Positions 51,501 to 60,336 of a DNA stretch of 64,000 bases are shown one piece after another. A model generated the notes under the pieces. The model was not told where the DNA came from and made no database searches. It saw only the letters and a program-made list of their open reading frames with translations. The position numbers and the translations under genes were made by a program. The DNA comes from Bacteroidota bacterium (lineage in GTDB: Bacteria > Bacteroidota > Bacteroidia > Chitinophagales > Chitinophagaceae), in the NCBI GenBank assembly GCA_947460595.1, contig CANHGS010000002.1:186001-250000 (forward strand), in the 5' to 3' direction. Numbering within the stretch: position 1 is the first letter of the stretch; every line of letters starts with the position of its first letter.

Positions 51501-54350
51501 TTGGATACGGAAAAAAAGAGGATTGCAAAAGCGCCTGTAAAGCCAGCGGTTAAAAAAGCCACACCCAAAGATGGTGAAACCAAAGCAATAACAAAAAAAA
51601 CAGTCAAAACTAAAATAGTATTGGATAAAACGGTAGGCAAAAAACTACAAACCATTCAGTTTCAATTAAGATACCAGACGGTATTTGGGCAAACCATTTT
51701 GGTAACTGGGAATCATCCATTATTGGGAAATGGCAACTTACAAAAAGCAATTCCTTTACAATACCAAAATGATGATTTGTGGTCTGTGAAAATAGATTTT
51801 GGATCCAATGGTTTAACGCAAGATATCAGCTACCAATATTTGATTCAAAATGCAGATGGAACCCATAGTTTGGATGCAGAAAATGATAAAATAATCCTGT
51901 CAAAGCAATGGAATTGTGCTCATTTAATTAGTGTAGATTCTTGGAATTTTGGAGGGTATTTTGAAAATGCTTTTTACACAGAACCCTTTATCAATGTGCT
52001 TTTAAAGGATAATTGGACTTCTGTTGAGCAGTCATTGCCCAAAAAGATTACCCATGTGTTTAAGGTTAAAACGCCCTTGCTGCCCAAAGGTCAAACAGTT
52101 TGTTTGTTAGGTAGCAGTAAGGGATTGCAAAAATGGGAAACAGATAAACCTATATTACTTTCTAGGCAGGAGGCTGATCCCTATTATAGTGTTTCATTAA
52201 ACCTTTCTCAAGAACTTTTTCCCATGACGTATAAGTATGGGATTTATGATACTCAAACCAAGCAATTTGTACAATTTGAGCAGGGGAATAATAGGGTTTT
52301 AGATGAAGTAAATTTACCCGGTCAACAAACTTTGATTCATGATGGATTCATGGTGCTTCCCAATATAAATTGGAAAGGTGCTGGTGTGGCAATTCCCGTA
52401 TTTAGTCTAAGAACTGAGAAGAGTTTAGGTGTTGGAGAGTTTACTGATTTGACGGTTTTGGTAGATTGGGCCAAGAAAGTAGGACTGAAAATGATTCAAA
52501 TTTTGCCAGTTAATGATACAACGGCAACCCATACTTGGAGAGATTCGTATCCCTATGCAGCCATCTCTGCCTTTGCCTTACACCCCATGTTTTTAAACTT
52601 GGATTTACTCTCAGACAAGCAAACAAAGGCTTCCTTAGATAGAATAAAAAGAGAATATGCGGGATTGAATAAATTGGATAGTGTTGATTATGAAACAGTA
52701 AATCAAATAAAACTTGAATTTCTAAGGGAAGTCTTTGTTTCAAGAAAGTCAAGCTTTCAATCCAATGCCGATTTTGCCCTTTATTTTAAAACAAATAAGC
52801 ATTGGTTGGAACCCTATGCAGTATTCTGTTATCTCCGGGATAATTATGGCACAGCCGATTTTAACCAATGGCCAGCTTACCAACAATATAAAGAAGACGA
52901 AATTGCTGAATTAATCCAAGAAGGTTCAGCTGCTTATGATGGTATTTGTTTGCACTATTTTATTCAATACCACTTGCATCTTCAATTAAAAGCAGCAACC
53001 GAATACGCCCATCAAAATGGCATTATTCTAAAAGGTGATATTCCCATTGGAATCTATCGTTATGGTGCAGACGCTTGGCAGCATCCAGAATTATATCATA
53101 TGGATATGCAGGCTGGAGCACCCCCTGATGGTTTTGCCATTAAAGGACAGAATTGGGGATTCCCAACTTATAACTGGCAAAAAATGCTAGAGGATGGATT
53201 TGCTTGGTGGAAACAACGATTTGAGCAAATGCATTATTATTTTGATGCTTTTAGGATAGATCATATACTTGGTTTTTTCAGAATCTGGAGTATTCCAATG
53301 GATGCCGTTGAAGGTATCATGGGTTATTTTGCACCGGCTATTCCAATTCATATTAATGAAATTAATAGCAAGCATGTTTGGTTTGATCTTTATAGGTATA
53401 CAAGTCCTTATATCACTGAAAATATTGTTTGGGAATTATTTGGATATGACAATGAAAGGGCAAAACAACAATTTTTAAAAAATGATGGTTTGGGTGGGTA
53501 TGAATTATTAACTGCATTTAACACACAGCGTAAAGTTGAATGGCATTTTAATCAATTACCCAATGATGCGCATCATCAAAAACTAAAACAAGGTTTATTT
53601 GATTTGATTAGTAATGTGCTTTTGTTTGAAGTGCAGGGCTCGCAAGGACAACAATTCCATTTTAGATTTGGTATGGAGAATACTAGCTCATTTAGAAACC
53701 TAGATAGCCATACCCAGCAACAACTAAAAGCACTGTATATAGACTATTTCTATAATCGTCAAGATGATTTTTGGAAACTAGAAGCTATGCAAAAATTACC
53801 TGCCTTAAAGCGGGTAACCAATATGCTGGTTTGTGGTGAAGATTTGGGTATGGTTCCATCAAGCGTACCATATGTGATGCAACAATTGGGTTTACTAAGT
53901 CTAGAAATTCAACGGATGCCAAAAGATAGTAAGAAACAATTTTTTCATCCCAATGACGCGCCTTATTTAAGCGTAGTGACGCCTTCAACACATGATATGA
54001 GTACCATACGTGGTTGGTGGGAAGAAGATAGAGACGGCATACAGCAATTCTATAATCAGGAATTGGGGCAATGGGGTGAAGCACCATTTTTCTGCGAAGC
54101 CTGGATTAACAAGGCAATAGTCCTGCAGCATCTTTTTTCTCCAGCCATGTGGAGTATATTTCAATTACAGGATATATTAGGAATGGATGAAACACTACGC
54201 AGGGAGAATCCCAATGATGAACGTATTAATATTCCAGCCAATCCACAACATTATTGGAGGTATCGTATGCAAATGACCTTGGAAGAACTTATGCAAGCAA
54301 CTAATTTTAATGAAAGTTTTGCTCAATCTATTCAAGTAAGCGGCAGATAG
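51501..54350 (+). CDS. malQ: 4-alpha-glucanotransferase (DPE2-like, with two CBM20-type starch-binding domains)
   Basis: A 949-residue GH77 amylomaltase. After a Lys/Ala/Thr-rich tail (1-47) two CBM20-like modules follow (about 50-150 and 185-290; LRYQTVFGQTILVTGNHPLL and FKVKTPLLPKGQTVCLLGSS). The catalytic domain begins at GAGVAIPVFSLRTEKSLGVG (about 293-312) and includes DSYPYAAISAFALHP, FDAFRIDHILGFFRIW (nucleophile Asp, about 580), CGEDLGMVP (acid/base Glu) and PSTHDMSTIRGWWEED. This modular order is that of plant DPE2. The TTG start is backed by GAGGA and by the absence of an ATG near. The epimerase gene follows after 29 nt. Confidence 0.9.
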   Translation: MDTEKKRIAKAPVKPAVKKATPKDGETKAITKKTVKTKIVLDKTVGKKLQTIQFQLRYQTVFGQTILVTGNHPLLGNGNLQKAIPLQYQNDDLWSVKIDFGSNGLTQDISYQYLIQNADGTHSLDAENDKIILSKQWNCAHLISVDSWNFGGYFENAFYTEPFINVLLKDNWTSVEQSLPKKITHVFKVKTPLLPKGQTVCLLGSSKGLQKWETDKPILLSRQEADPYYSVSLNLSQELFPMTYKYGIYDTQTKQFVQFEQGNNRVLDEVNLPGQQTLIHDGFMVLPNINWKGAGVAIPVFSLRTEKSLGVGEFTDLTVLVDWAKKVGLKMIQILPVNDTTATHTWRDSYPYAAISAFALHPMFLNLDLLSDKQTKASLDRIKREYAGLNKLDSVDYETVNQIKLEFLREVFVSRKSSFQSNADFALYFKTNKHWLEPYAVFCYLRDNYGTADFNQWPAYQQYKEDEIAELIQEGSAAYDGICLHYFIQYHLHLQLKAATEYAHQNGIILKGDIPIGIYRYGADAWQHPELYHMDMQAGAPPDGFAIKGQNWGFPTYNWQKMLEDGFAWWKQRFEQMHYYFDAFRIDHILGFFRIWSIPMDAVEGIMGYFAPAIPIHINEINSKHVWFDLYRYTSPYITENIVWELFGYDNERAKQQFLKNDGLGGYELLTAFNTQRKVEWHFNQLPNDAHHQKLKQGLFDLISNVLLFEVQGSQGQQFHFRFGMENTSSFRNLDSHTQQQLKALYIDYFYNRQDDFWKLEAMQKLPALKRVTNMLVCGEDLGMVPSSVPYVMQQLGLLSLEIQRMPKDSKKQFFHPNDAPYLSVVTPSTHDMSTIRGWWEEDRDGIQQFYNQELGQWGEAPFFCEAWINKAIVLQHLFSPAMWSIFQLQDILGMDETLRRENPNDERINIPANPQHYWRYRMQMTLEELMQATNFNESFAQSIQVSGR

Positions 54351-54379
54351 TTTCAAGTTGACTGTTTAAATATGATGGC

Positions 54380-55396
54380 ATGATATTACAATATTGGCAA
54401 AAGGAACTTCCTTTTAAATACCCATTTACTATCTCTAATGGAAGAACCAAAACCCATCAACCTTCTTTGGTGGTGGCGCTTTCTATAGGAAATTTTGTAG
54501 GTGTTGGAGAAGCTCCAGCCATTGCTTATTACCAAATAACGGTTGAACAAATGGTAGCCGATTTGGAATCTAAAAAGAAAATGGTTGAAAAGTTTGCATT
54601 AACCGATCCTGAAAGGTATTGGCATTACTTGCACCATTTATTTCCAGAGAATCCATTCTTGGTTTGTGCATTAGACATGGCCGCATGGGACTTGTTTGGA
54701 AGAATGAAGGGAAAGAAACTCTATGAATTGTGGAACACGGCTTGGAATAATACGCCTGTTACCGATTATACCATTGGGATTGACAGTATTGAAAAAATGC
54801 TGTCTAAAATGCAGGAGCTACCCTGGCCTGTTTATAAAGTAAAATTGGGTACAACACAAGACATAGTAATTATACAAGCTCTAAGGGCTGCTACTGATGC
54901 AGTGATACGAGTAGATGCCAATGCTGGATGGACCTTAGAGGAAGCCAGAGAAAAAATTCCTCAATTGGCAGAATTGGGTGTTGAAATGATTGAACAACCA
55001 CTGGCAAAAGATAATTGGGATGGCATGAAGCAATTATACCAAGAATCAGTATTGCCTTTATTTGCAGACGAATCCTGCGTATTTGAGCAAGATGTTTTGC
55101 ATTGCGCCAACCATTTTCATGGTATCAATATTAAATTGACCAAGTGTAGTGGTCTTACACCTGCCAGAAGAATGATTGAAAAGGGAAGGGAGTTGGGAAT
55201 GAAAATCATGATGGGTAGTATGAATGAATCCAGTATTGGTGCAGCTGCAGTTGCTAATTTTTTACCTCAATTAGATTATGTAGATATGGATGGGCCATTA
55301 TTGTTATGTGAAGACATGGCAACAGGCCTTGTTTTTGATTATGGCTCCGTAAAATTGGAAGGAACTGCGGGATTAGGAATAAGCATTCAATTTTAA
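54380..55396 (+). CDS. Dipeptide epimerase (enolase superfamily, L-Ala-D/L-Glu epimerase-like)
   Basis: A 338-residue enolase-superfamily enzyme. The first catalytic Lys lies in PVYKVKLGT (KxK, about 153-161), metal ligands in RVDANAGW (about 179-186), IEQPLAK and ADESC (about 231), and the second Lys in IKLTKCSG (about 254-261). A DMDGP (about 306-310) near the C-terminus agrees with the DxD dipeptide-binding signature of Ala-Glu epimerases, which recycle murein peptides. It is 29 nt after malQ and probably co-transcribed. Confidence 0.87.
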   Translation: MILQYWQKELPFKYPFTISNGRTKTHQPSLVVALSIGNFVGVGEAPAIAYYQITVEQMVADLESKKKMVEKFALTDPERYWHYLHHLFPENPFLVCALDMAAWDLFGRMKGKKLYELWNTAWNNTPVTDYTIGIDSIEKMLSKMQELPWPVYKVKLGTTQDIVIIQALRAATDAVIRVDANAGWTLEEAREKIPQLAELGVEMIEQPLAKDNWDGMKQLYQESVLPLFADESCVFEQDVLHCANHFHGINIKLTKCSGLTPARRMIEKGRELGMKIMMGSMNESSIGAAAVANFLPQLDYVDMDGPLLLCEDMATGLVFDYGSVKLEGTAGLGISIQF

Positions 55397-55489
55397 AAGG
55401 CATTATAAAAGCCCAAGAAATTCTCCAGCTTTTATGTTTCATTGGGTGCCGGGCTCAAGGGTCGGTTTATTTTGTATTAAACAATAGTG

Positions 55490-56026
55490 TCAGTATTTGG
55501 AAATCAGATTTCCCATTGAATTCACCTTATAAGCATACTCCAATTCTTGGAGTTTCTTTTGTTCAACTTTTCTTTGATAATATAGTTTGGTTAAACCATA
55601 TACAAAGAACATGATTTGAATTCCTACAAATAATTGAAATAGGAAAATGGCCCTATCATTCATGGTTCTCCATCTTTCAAAATTTGGATTCAAGATGGGG
55701 TAGTATCTCCACTCTCGGTTAATAGGGGGTGTATAAGTGTATATTATCAAAATGCCTAGCATCAAAAATACAGAGCTCAGGATATGCATCCATGAGATGA
55801 TGATGTTTCTTGTTGCATTCTCTCTAAAATGCTTGTGCAACAAATAAGGCACACCAATTAAGGCAATGAATACTATGGAACTTGTCAAAAAACTCAACAC
55901 ATAATACGTGTTATCAAAGAAGAAGAGAATCATTTGTATTGGCGCTGTAAAGCTGGCCAACCAAGTATATATCACGGGGGTAAGCCACAATATATGTTCT
56001 CCACGAACATTGTCTGTGTTTAACAT
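55490..56026 (-). CDS. Four-helix membrane protein, unknown function
   Basis: A 178-residue protein with four likely membrane helices (about 15-38, 42-63, 78-98 and 128-148), a conserved-looking loop PPINREWRYYPILNPNFERW (about 104-123) and a charged cytoplasmic coiled helix at the end (YYQRKVEQKKLQELEYAYKV). I do not recognise a family. It stands alone, and a rightward promoter-like element overlaps its first codons, which casts slight doubt on the exact start. Confidence 0.55.
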   Translation of the reverse strand: MLNTDNVRGEHILWLTPVIYTWLASFTAPIQMILFFFDNTYYVLSFLTSSIVFIALIGVPYLLHKHFRENATRNIIISWMHILSSVFLMLGILIIYTYTPPINREWRYYPILNPNFERWRTMNDRAIFLFQLFVGIQIMFFVYGLTKLYYQRKVEQKKLQELEYAYKVNSMGNLISKY

Positions 56027-56039
56027 GGGGCTACGTTTG
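56010..56039 (+). promoter_or_regulatory. Rightward promoter upstream of the candidate small RNA
   Basis: TTG (56010-56012), 19 nt, TACGTTTG (56032-56039): a full consensus match. It overlaps the 5' end of the leftward gene at 55490-56026. Its expected transcript ends at the hairpin at 56153-56182. Confidence 0.45.
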
Positions 56040-56045
56040 GATGAC

Positions 56046-56182
56046 GGTTACGCTGGATTAGGGCGCATATAAATGTAGTAATTAAACAATTGGTTGTTAC
56101 ATTCTATGCTGAAAAATGCTTAAAACCTGCTAAAAATACAAGCTAGTTGGTAGGTGAATACAGCAAATTCACCAGCTTTTTT
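56046..56182 (+). ncRNA. Candidate small non-coding RNA or trmH leader (about 137 nt)
   Basis: The region lies between a consensus promoter (56010-56039) and an intrinsic-terminator-like hairpin, GGTGAAT-acagcaa-ATTCACC (56153-56173) with a flanking AGCT pair and then TTTTTT (56177-56182). It holds no ORF longer than a few codons. A further small hairpin ACAA-TTGG-TTGT lies at about 56086-56097. It could be an independent sRNA or an attenuator for trmH, whose ATG is at 56272. A separate candidate -7 box TAGTTTTG (56248-56255) sits between. Not proven. Confidence 0.4.
56153..56182 (+). terminator. Orphan intrinsic terminator upstream of trmH
   Basis: A 7-bp perfect stem with a 7-nt loop and a run of six T. 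There is no rightward gene before it, so it either ends a small RNA or acts as an attenuator. Confidence 0.6.
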
Positions 56183-56271
56183 GTGGGGTTTCTATTTTTT
56201 AAGAACAATGTAATGGCTATTTTTCCCATCTATAGCCAATAAAGGAATAGTTTTGCATCCATTTATAGCAC

Positions 56272-56901
56272 ATGACACCGGAAAGGCATTCAAAATTTCA
56301 ATCAGTACTAGCCAAAAGGCAATTTAACTTGGCCATTGTTCTAGAAAATGTAGAAGATCCTCACAATATTTCCGCAGTAATGCGCACCTGCGATGCAGTA
56401 GGTATTCAAGACATTTACATTGTAACTACTACTATTCCCAAACACCCAAGATTTGGACCCAAAAGCAGTAGTAGTGCCGCTAAATGGTTAACCATACACC
56501 AGTTTGATTCAGTAGAAGCTTGTATGGCTGTCATAAGGCCACTCTATCAAACTATTTTAACTACGCATTTGTCTTCAGATGCAGTTGATTTGTATGATAT
56601 TGATTTTGCAACAGCTTCTGTGGCCTTGGTATTTGGAAATGAACACGATGGTGTTAGTGAAGAAATGCGCCAAGTGGCCGATGGTAATTTTATAATTCCC
56701 CAGGTAGGAATGATTCAGAGCTTAAATATTTCTGTGGCTTGTGCAATTAGTATTTATGAAGCTTATAGGCAGAAAAAGGTAGCCGGGCATTATCAACGGA
56801 AAACTGTTACTGTTCAAAGAGAGGAGGCTATTGTGGCAGTATGGAGCATGAAGAAAGAGAAATTCAGGTTTAAAGATTTGAAGCTATTGAAAAGGAAATA
56901 A
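56272..56901 (+). CDS. trmH: tRNA (guanosine-2'-O)-methyltransferase TrmH-like (SPOUT)
   Basis: A 209-residue SpoU/SPOUT methyltransferase. The three family motifs are NISAVMRTCDAVGI (about 33-46), VFGNEHDGVSEEMRQ (about 122-136) and QSLNISVACAISIYEAY (about 148-164), the trefoil-knot SAM site. TrmH methylates G18 of tRNA; the C-terminal basic extension (about 170-209) supports RNA binding. The ribosomal-RNA methylases RlmB and TrmL are alternatives. Its stop codon abuts that of the convergent YihY gene. Confidence 0.88.
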   Translation: MTPERHSKFQSVLAKRQFNLAIVLENVEDPHNISAVMRTCDAVGIQDIYIVTTTIPKHPRFGPKSSSSAAKWLTIHQFDSVEACMAVIRPLYQTILTTHLSSDAVDLYDIDFATASVALVFGNEHDGVSEEMRQVADGNFIIPQVGMIQSLNISVACAISIYEAYRQKKVAGHYQRKTVTVQREEAIVAVWSMKKEKFRFKDLKLLKRK

Positions 56902-57858
56902 TTACTTGGCTACTTGTTCTAGCTTTTTACGCTCTGCTACTTTCTTTTGAAGGAAAGTGATACTCACATTCAACTCAAAACCAATCAGTAGAATTAGAGC
57001 GTTCAATTCTATCAGAAGCATGATGACTAAGACCGTTCCAATAGAGCCATAGACTTTGTCATAACGTCCAAAATGGTTCACCCAATAGGAAAAGCCAATA
57101 GTGGTTGCAAGGGTTAAAAAGGTGGCTAGCAGAGATCCTGGGGAAATCAAGTTCCATCTTTTTTCTACTGATGGTGCAAATTTGTAAATCAAAGAAATTC
57201 CTAAGAATATCAATAAGATAATGACCATCCATCGGGTGTTCTCCCACCAGCCCAAATGAACCTTTTTTCTGATTCCAAAGAATCTTTTTAAAATGCCCTC
57301 TAAGGCATCATGCCCCATTAAAAAAAAGACAGCGCTGATAACCAATAAAATTAAGATTACGGTAAGTCTAATGGCCCTCCACCGTTTGTGCATGAAATAG
57401 GTCTTGGCATCAAGAATAGATTTGTCAAAAGTTCTAATGATGCCCATCATGGCATTGGAAGCGTAGAATATGACCAACAAAAAACCAAATGAAATAAGCC
57501 CGCTTTTGGGTTTATCAAAATAGTCATCTAGAAAATTTTCAATTAAATTATAAGTGTGCTTAATTGGGGTTAGATCTCTAGTTAATGACAATAGTTCATT
57601 TTTAAATTCAACAGAACCAGGCAAATAAGGTATCACAGAAAATAAAAACAAACAAGCCGCAGGAATGGCCATGATCAAATGAAAGGCAATCACAGAAGCA
57701 CGGTCATTGAGTCCAATTTTTCTTATTTGCATAAAGAAAAACTGTACCACATCATACAAAGGAATTCCCTGAAAGCCCGGGATGATGATTTCCTTACTTT
57801 TCCTGATTAGATAACTAACCGGTTTTGATGTAACTACAATTCGTTCAAGTTTGGTCAA
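56902..57858 (-). CDS. YihY/BrkB-family inner-membrane protein
   Basis: A 318-residue membrane protein with about six helices and the YihY fold. RASVIAFHLIMAIPAACLFL (about 54-73), SFGFLLVIFYASNAMMGIIR (about 121-140), SPGSLLATFLTLATTIGFSY and VYGSIGTVLVIMLLIELNAL (about 267-286) are family segments. It is not a ribonuclease, despite the old RNase BN label. The ATG overlaps the mltG stop by 4 nt (ATGA), so they are co-translated. Confidence 0.87.
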   Translation of the reverse strand: MTKLERIVVTSKPVSYLIRKSKEIIIPGFQGIPLYDVVQFFFMQIRKIGLNDRASVIAFHLIMAIPAACLFLFSVIPYLPGSVEFKNELLSLTRDLTPIKHTYNLIENFLDDYFDKPKSGLISFGFLLVIFYASNAMMGIIRTFDKSILDAKTYFMHKRWRAIRLTVILILLVISAVFFLMGHDALEGILKRFFGIRKKVHLGWWENTRWMVIILLIFLGISLIYKFAPSVEKRWNLISPGSLLATFLTLATTIGFSYWVNHFGRYDKVYGSIGTVLVIMLLIELNALILLIGFELNVSITFLQKKVAERKKLEQVAK

Positions 57859-58889
57859 TGTGTGTTTGCTTTTTTGGCCATGTAAATATCCAATGCTTTT
57901 TGGTATTCCTTAGCATAGGCATCGTGTTCTTTGTAATTACTGCTAAAATGATGGTAGCCACTAAAATCGCTTTTAGCTACAAAGAAAAGATAGTCTGTTT
58001 TTGGTGCATCTAATACAATATCAATGGTTTTGGTTGATGGTATGCATATTGGCCCAGGTGGTAATCCTTTAAATTTATAGGTATTGTAAGGAGAAGGGTT
58101 ACTTAAGTATTTTTCATAAATCCTAGTTAGTGTAAAATCACGCATGGCAAACTTGATGGTAGGGCAGGCCTGAAGGGGCATTTGTTTGTGCAAGCGATTG
58201 ATGTAGACACTAGCAATTTTAAATTTATCAGATTCATAGTTGGTTTCTTCATCTACAATGGATGCTAGAATATAGACCGTTTTTGGTTGGAAGCCCATTT
58301 CTGCTGCTTTGGCCAAACGATTGTTCTTATTCCAAAACTGATTTTTGGCATCATAGAGTCTTTGAAAAATTTTATTCAAAGAACTGTTCCAATAGAAATT
58401 ATAAGTATCCTGAATCATCATGGTAAAAACAGTACCTGTATCCACCCCCCATTGTTTTAACGAGTCTGGGTTATTTAAATAAGCCATTACCTGAGTACTA
58501 TCCTGGCTAAACTTTGTTGCTATTAAATGCGCAAAATCTTCCTTGGTTCTGATTCTATTGATAACCAATTTTATTGCTGCTTGTCTGCCGTTTTTCAGCA
58601 TCCTTGCTACGCTCCAAATACTTTGACCATTTTGTAATTCGTATTTACCCGCTTTTATTTTACCAGTATTTCCTGAAATGGAAATGAGTAGGTCTAATAA
58701 CCAGGGTTGTTTCAATAGGTATTTTCCCTTCAAAGATTGGCTTGGTTGCCCCATCTTAGCCTCTTCAACTGATACAGTAAAATACTTATGTGATTCAGAA
58801 AAGTCTGTACCATGGCCAAATACCAACCAACCACCAAGCCCAATTAAAACTAGGATTACCCAAAATATGCCGCGTAGAAGGGATTTCAT
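57855..58889 (-). CDS. mltG: Endolytic murein transglycosylase MltG
   Basis: A 344-residue membrane-anchored transglycosylase (TM at about 7-26) that cuts nascent glycan strands. A LysM-like region (about 70-110, KAGKYELQNGQSIWSVARML) precedes the YceG domain with ASIVDEETNYESDKFKIASV (catalytic Glu, about 213-232) and YNTYKFKGLPPGPICIPS (about 271-288). It is co-translated with yihY. It ends with a YQKALDIYMAKK tail. Confidence 0.92.
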   Translation of the reverse strand: MKSLLRGIFWVILVLIGLGGWLVFGHGTDFSESHKYFTVSVEEAKMGQPSQSLKGKYLLKQPWLLDLLISISGNTGKIKAGKYELQNGQSIWSVARMLKNGRQAAIKLVINRIRTKEDFAHLIATKFSQDSTQVMAYLNNPDSLKQWGVDTGTVFTMMIQDTYNFYWNSSLNKIFQRLYDAKNQFWNKNNRLAKAAEMGFQPKTVYILASIVDEETNYESDKFKIASVYINRLHKQMPLQACPTIKFAMRDFTLTRIYEKYLSNPSPYNTYKFKGLPPGPICIPSTKTIDIVLDAPKTDYLFFVAKSDFSGYHHFSSNYKEHDAYAKEYQKALDIYMAKKANTH

Positions 58890-58903
58890 CTATTCAAATT
58901 AAA

Positions 58904-58933
58904 TAAAAACCCCGTCTGCACGGCAGACAGGGT
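58904..58933 (-). terminator. Terminator of the secG transcript
   Basis: On the minus strand ACCCTGTCTGC-cgt-GCAGACGGGGT forms an 11-bp stem with one G-T pair, followed by a T run. It separates secG from mltG. Confidence 0.88.
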
Positions 58934-58954
58934 CATAATAATTTTAAAAATTGC

Positions 58955-59302
58955 TTATTTCTTGCCAGAATCCGCCTTCATAGGAACGGTATTAGCAGGA
59001 GTTGCTGGAGCAGCAGGAGCTGCACCAGTAGTATTCACTTTTTGCAAAAGAGAATTATCTACGCTGCTAGAAGCACCGCCTTTTAAGAAAAGACTAGAGA
59101 ACAAAGCCAGCATGGCAATAATGCCTGCGAAAAGCCAAGTTCCTTTTTCAAGAACGTCTGTGGTTTGCTTAACGCCCATTAATTGGTTGCTAATACCACC
59201 AACATTGGCAGATAAGCCACCGCCTTTGGGATTCTGAACCAATACCACAAAACCCAAACCTGCACAAGCAAGCACAATCAGAACTAAGAAGAAAATGATC
59301 AT
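58955..59302 (-). CDS. secG: Preprotein translocase subunit SecG
   Basis: A 115-residue SecG. Two membrane helices (about 2-20 and 52-72) flank the conserved NPKGGGLSANVGG (about 24-36) and the MGVKQTTDVLEKGTWLFAG segment. The C-terminal tail is Ala/Pro-rich (GAAPAAPATPANTVP), longer than in E. coli. Its ATG overlaps the preceding gene by 4 nt. It is the last gene of the run ending in a terminator. Confidence 0.93.
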   Translation of the reverse strand: MIIFFLVLIVLACAGLGFVVLVQNPKGGGLSANVGGISNQLMGVKQTTDVLEKGTWLFAGIIAMLALFSSLFLKGGASSSVDNSLLQKVNTTGAAPAAPATPANTVPMKADSGKK

Positions 59303-60315
59303 TGTATACCTTTTAAATGTTGAATTTTGGCAGCAAAATAAGCGGATTTTTCAGGATTTAAGAAACTTAATTTGATATAGAGCTGAATTGCCTTGTCAAT
59401 TTGCCCTTGTTTTTGCAAAACATCCGCCATTGACTCGGTTAAAACCTCCTTAGATTCATTAGAAATTTGTGCATTTAATTCAACTGCTGCTTCTAAATCT
59501 TTTCTGGTTCCAAAGTCTATTGGGTTAGGAGTTTCAGACTTCATGTATTTAATCCAGTCTGTAAATCGCCTTAAATGTGTGGTTAATTTGTCCTGCGGAA
59601 TTTGAGACAAATCAATTTTAATACCCTGAGATGCAAAATAATCTATGGTATGCATGGGATCCTTGGGCAATCCAAGTTGATCCGCTTCTGTTACTGGCTT
59701 TTTAAAATTGGCCAATTGGTCAGATAATAAACTAGATATTTTTGCATGGCTAATGGCGGTAGCTTCCTTTTCATCATAAGCGTCAGCAGGAGTAGATGCT
59801 TCATTTTCTGGGTCCTCTCTATCCACAACTATTGTTGGATCAGGACTTACTAAAATAACGGGCAGTTCTGGCGCCATCTCAACAGAATCCTCCCGCAAGC
59901 GCTCTGTTGACACAATCAATGGTTGTTTGTCAATGCCTCGCATCATTTCCTTGACTTTTTCAATAGTAGGGATACTATCATCATTGGAAATGCTATTAGA
60001 ATTAGGGGCTTGGGTAACTGGAATTTCTGGACTGGCTGCTAGAGAAATGCCAGTGTCTTGCAACGCCGAGCTTAGGGTCCGACTATTTAGTTGATAATGA
60101 AGCCAATAAGGATTTGTGAAATATAAATTGGCTTTTTGTGATGCTGCCTCATACTGAGCCGGATCAGTGGCATGGCATTTTTCTGCCAGAAATAAGTGTA
60201 TGGGAGCAAAATAAGGAAATTCAGCAGCCATTTGTTTTAAGGTGGACTCCTGAATCTTAGAGAGGTCAGATTGTCCAGTTAAATGGAATAATGCTTTTTC
60301 CTGAGATGCGTTCAT
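59299..60315 (-). CDS. TPR-like protein of the lptE-secG block, unknown function
   Basis: A 338-residue, probably cytoplasmic protein with helical repeat-like ends: about 1-75 (TLKQMAAEFPYFAPIHLFLA) and a final TPR-like MADVLQKQGQIDKAIQLYIK followed by LSFLNPEKSAYFA. Between about 85 and 190 it is Ser/Asp/Pro-rich and likely disordered. No signal peptide. The gene sits between lptE and secG and overlaps secG by 4 nt. It is commonly found in this Bacteroidota block; its function is unknown. Confidence 0.72.
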   Translation of the reverse strand: MNASQEKALFHLTGQSDLSKIQESTLKQMAAEFPYFAPIHLFLAEKCHATDPAQYEAASQKANLYFTNPYWLHYQLNSRTLSSALQDTGISLAASPEIPVTQAPNSNSISNDDSIPTIEKVKEMMRGIDKQPLIVSTERLREDSVEMAPELPVILVSPDPTIVVDREDPENEASTPADAYDEKEATAISHAKISSLLSDQLANFKKPVTEADQLGLPKDPMHTIDYFASQGIKIDLSQIPQDKLTTHLRRFTDWIKYMKSETPNPIDFGTRKDLEAAVELNAQISNESKEVLTESMADVLQKQGQIDKAIQLYIKLSFLNPEKSAYFAAKIQHLKGIQ

Positions 60316-60336
60316 AGAGATAAAAGTACGATTTGA

